From assembly GCA_012510935.1 (NCBI GenBank), contig JAAZHB010000050.1, positions 1 through 5,958 of the forward strand: a DNA stretch of 5,958 bases. Reading direction: 5' to 3'. Source of the DNA: Clostridiales bacterium. Lineage in GTDB: Bacteria; Bacillota_A; Clostridia; Peptostreptococcales; Anaerovoracaceae. Position numbers and translations under genes: made by a program. Positions 5,922 through 5,958 of this stretch are shown here, piece by piece. The notes below the pieces were generated by a model. The model saw only the letters and a list, made by a program, of their open reading frames with translations, did not search any database and had not been told where the DNA came from. The stretch's first letter is position 1. Each line of letters starts with the position of its first letter.

Positions 5922-5958
5922 TCAATAACTCCATAATTTTTTTAGATTTGTTTTACAC
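5922..5958 (-). other. Possible last codons of an upstream gene
   Basis: From the window edge one frame stays open for 11 codons (CKTNLKKLWSY) and ends in TGA (5924-5922), 6 nt before the murE-like ATG; the other two minus-strand frames have stops within the first 15 bases. This could be the C-terminus of an upstream gene closely linked to murE, and the GGAG would then lie inside it. The stretch is too short to prove coding, and it may be plain intergenic DNA. Confidence 0.2.

Overview
The window is AT-rich and reads as the chromosome of a low-GC Gram-positive bacterium. It is most like a clostridial lineage, with Lachnospiraceae/Butyrivibrio-like bacteria the best guess. The reasons are the presence of RNase Y, a rhodanese-free ThiI next to its own cysteine desulfurase, strong AAGGAG-type ribosome binding sites, and sigma-A-like promoters. 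The genus is inference. All supported genes lie on the minus strand, so the region is read from high to low coordinates. I see no mobile element, tRNA, rRNA, CRISPR array or phage gene.

Layout in the direction of transcription: (1) a MurE-family ligase (5915-4377) of the streptococcal, lysine-adding sequence type, with an unusual amino-acid recognition motif; (2) a 152-bp gap with a near-consensus promoter, an 18-bp perfect dyad over its -10/+1 region and a foldable leader; (3) rny, RNase Y (4224-2680), closed by a strong intrinsic terminator (about 2645-2674); (4) a 113-bp gap holding that terminator and a good promoter whose -35 box is cut from the terminator's own T-tract; (5) a cysteine desulfurase (2566-1379); (6) thiI (1329-148); (7) the first 35 codons of thrS (106 to the window edge), which begins directly at the editing domain and has no TGS domain.

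Functionally there are three transcription blocks. MurE belongs to peptidoglycan precursor synthesis. RNase Y is the membrane-bound endonuclease that starts mRNA decay. The desulfurase-thiI-thrS block concerns tRNA: the desulfurase takes sulfur from cysteine and passes it as persulfide to ThiI, which makes 4-thiouridine at position 8 of tRNA (and may feed thiamine synthesis). thrS charges tRNA-Thr. The 41-bp gap before thrS leaves no room for the T-box leader that often controls this gene in Gram-positive bacteria.

This is mostly core housekeeping DNA, and I found no convincing new multi-gene system. The points worth a second look are the TGS-less ThrRS and its lack of a T-box, the altered MurE motif, the operator-like dyad and structured leader of rny, and the fused terminator/promoter between rny and the desulfurase gene.
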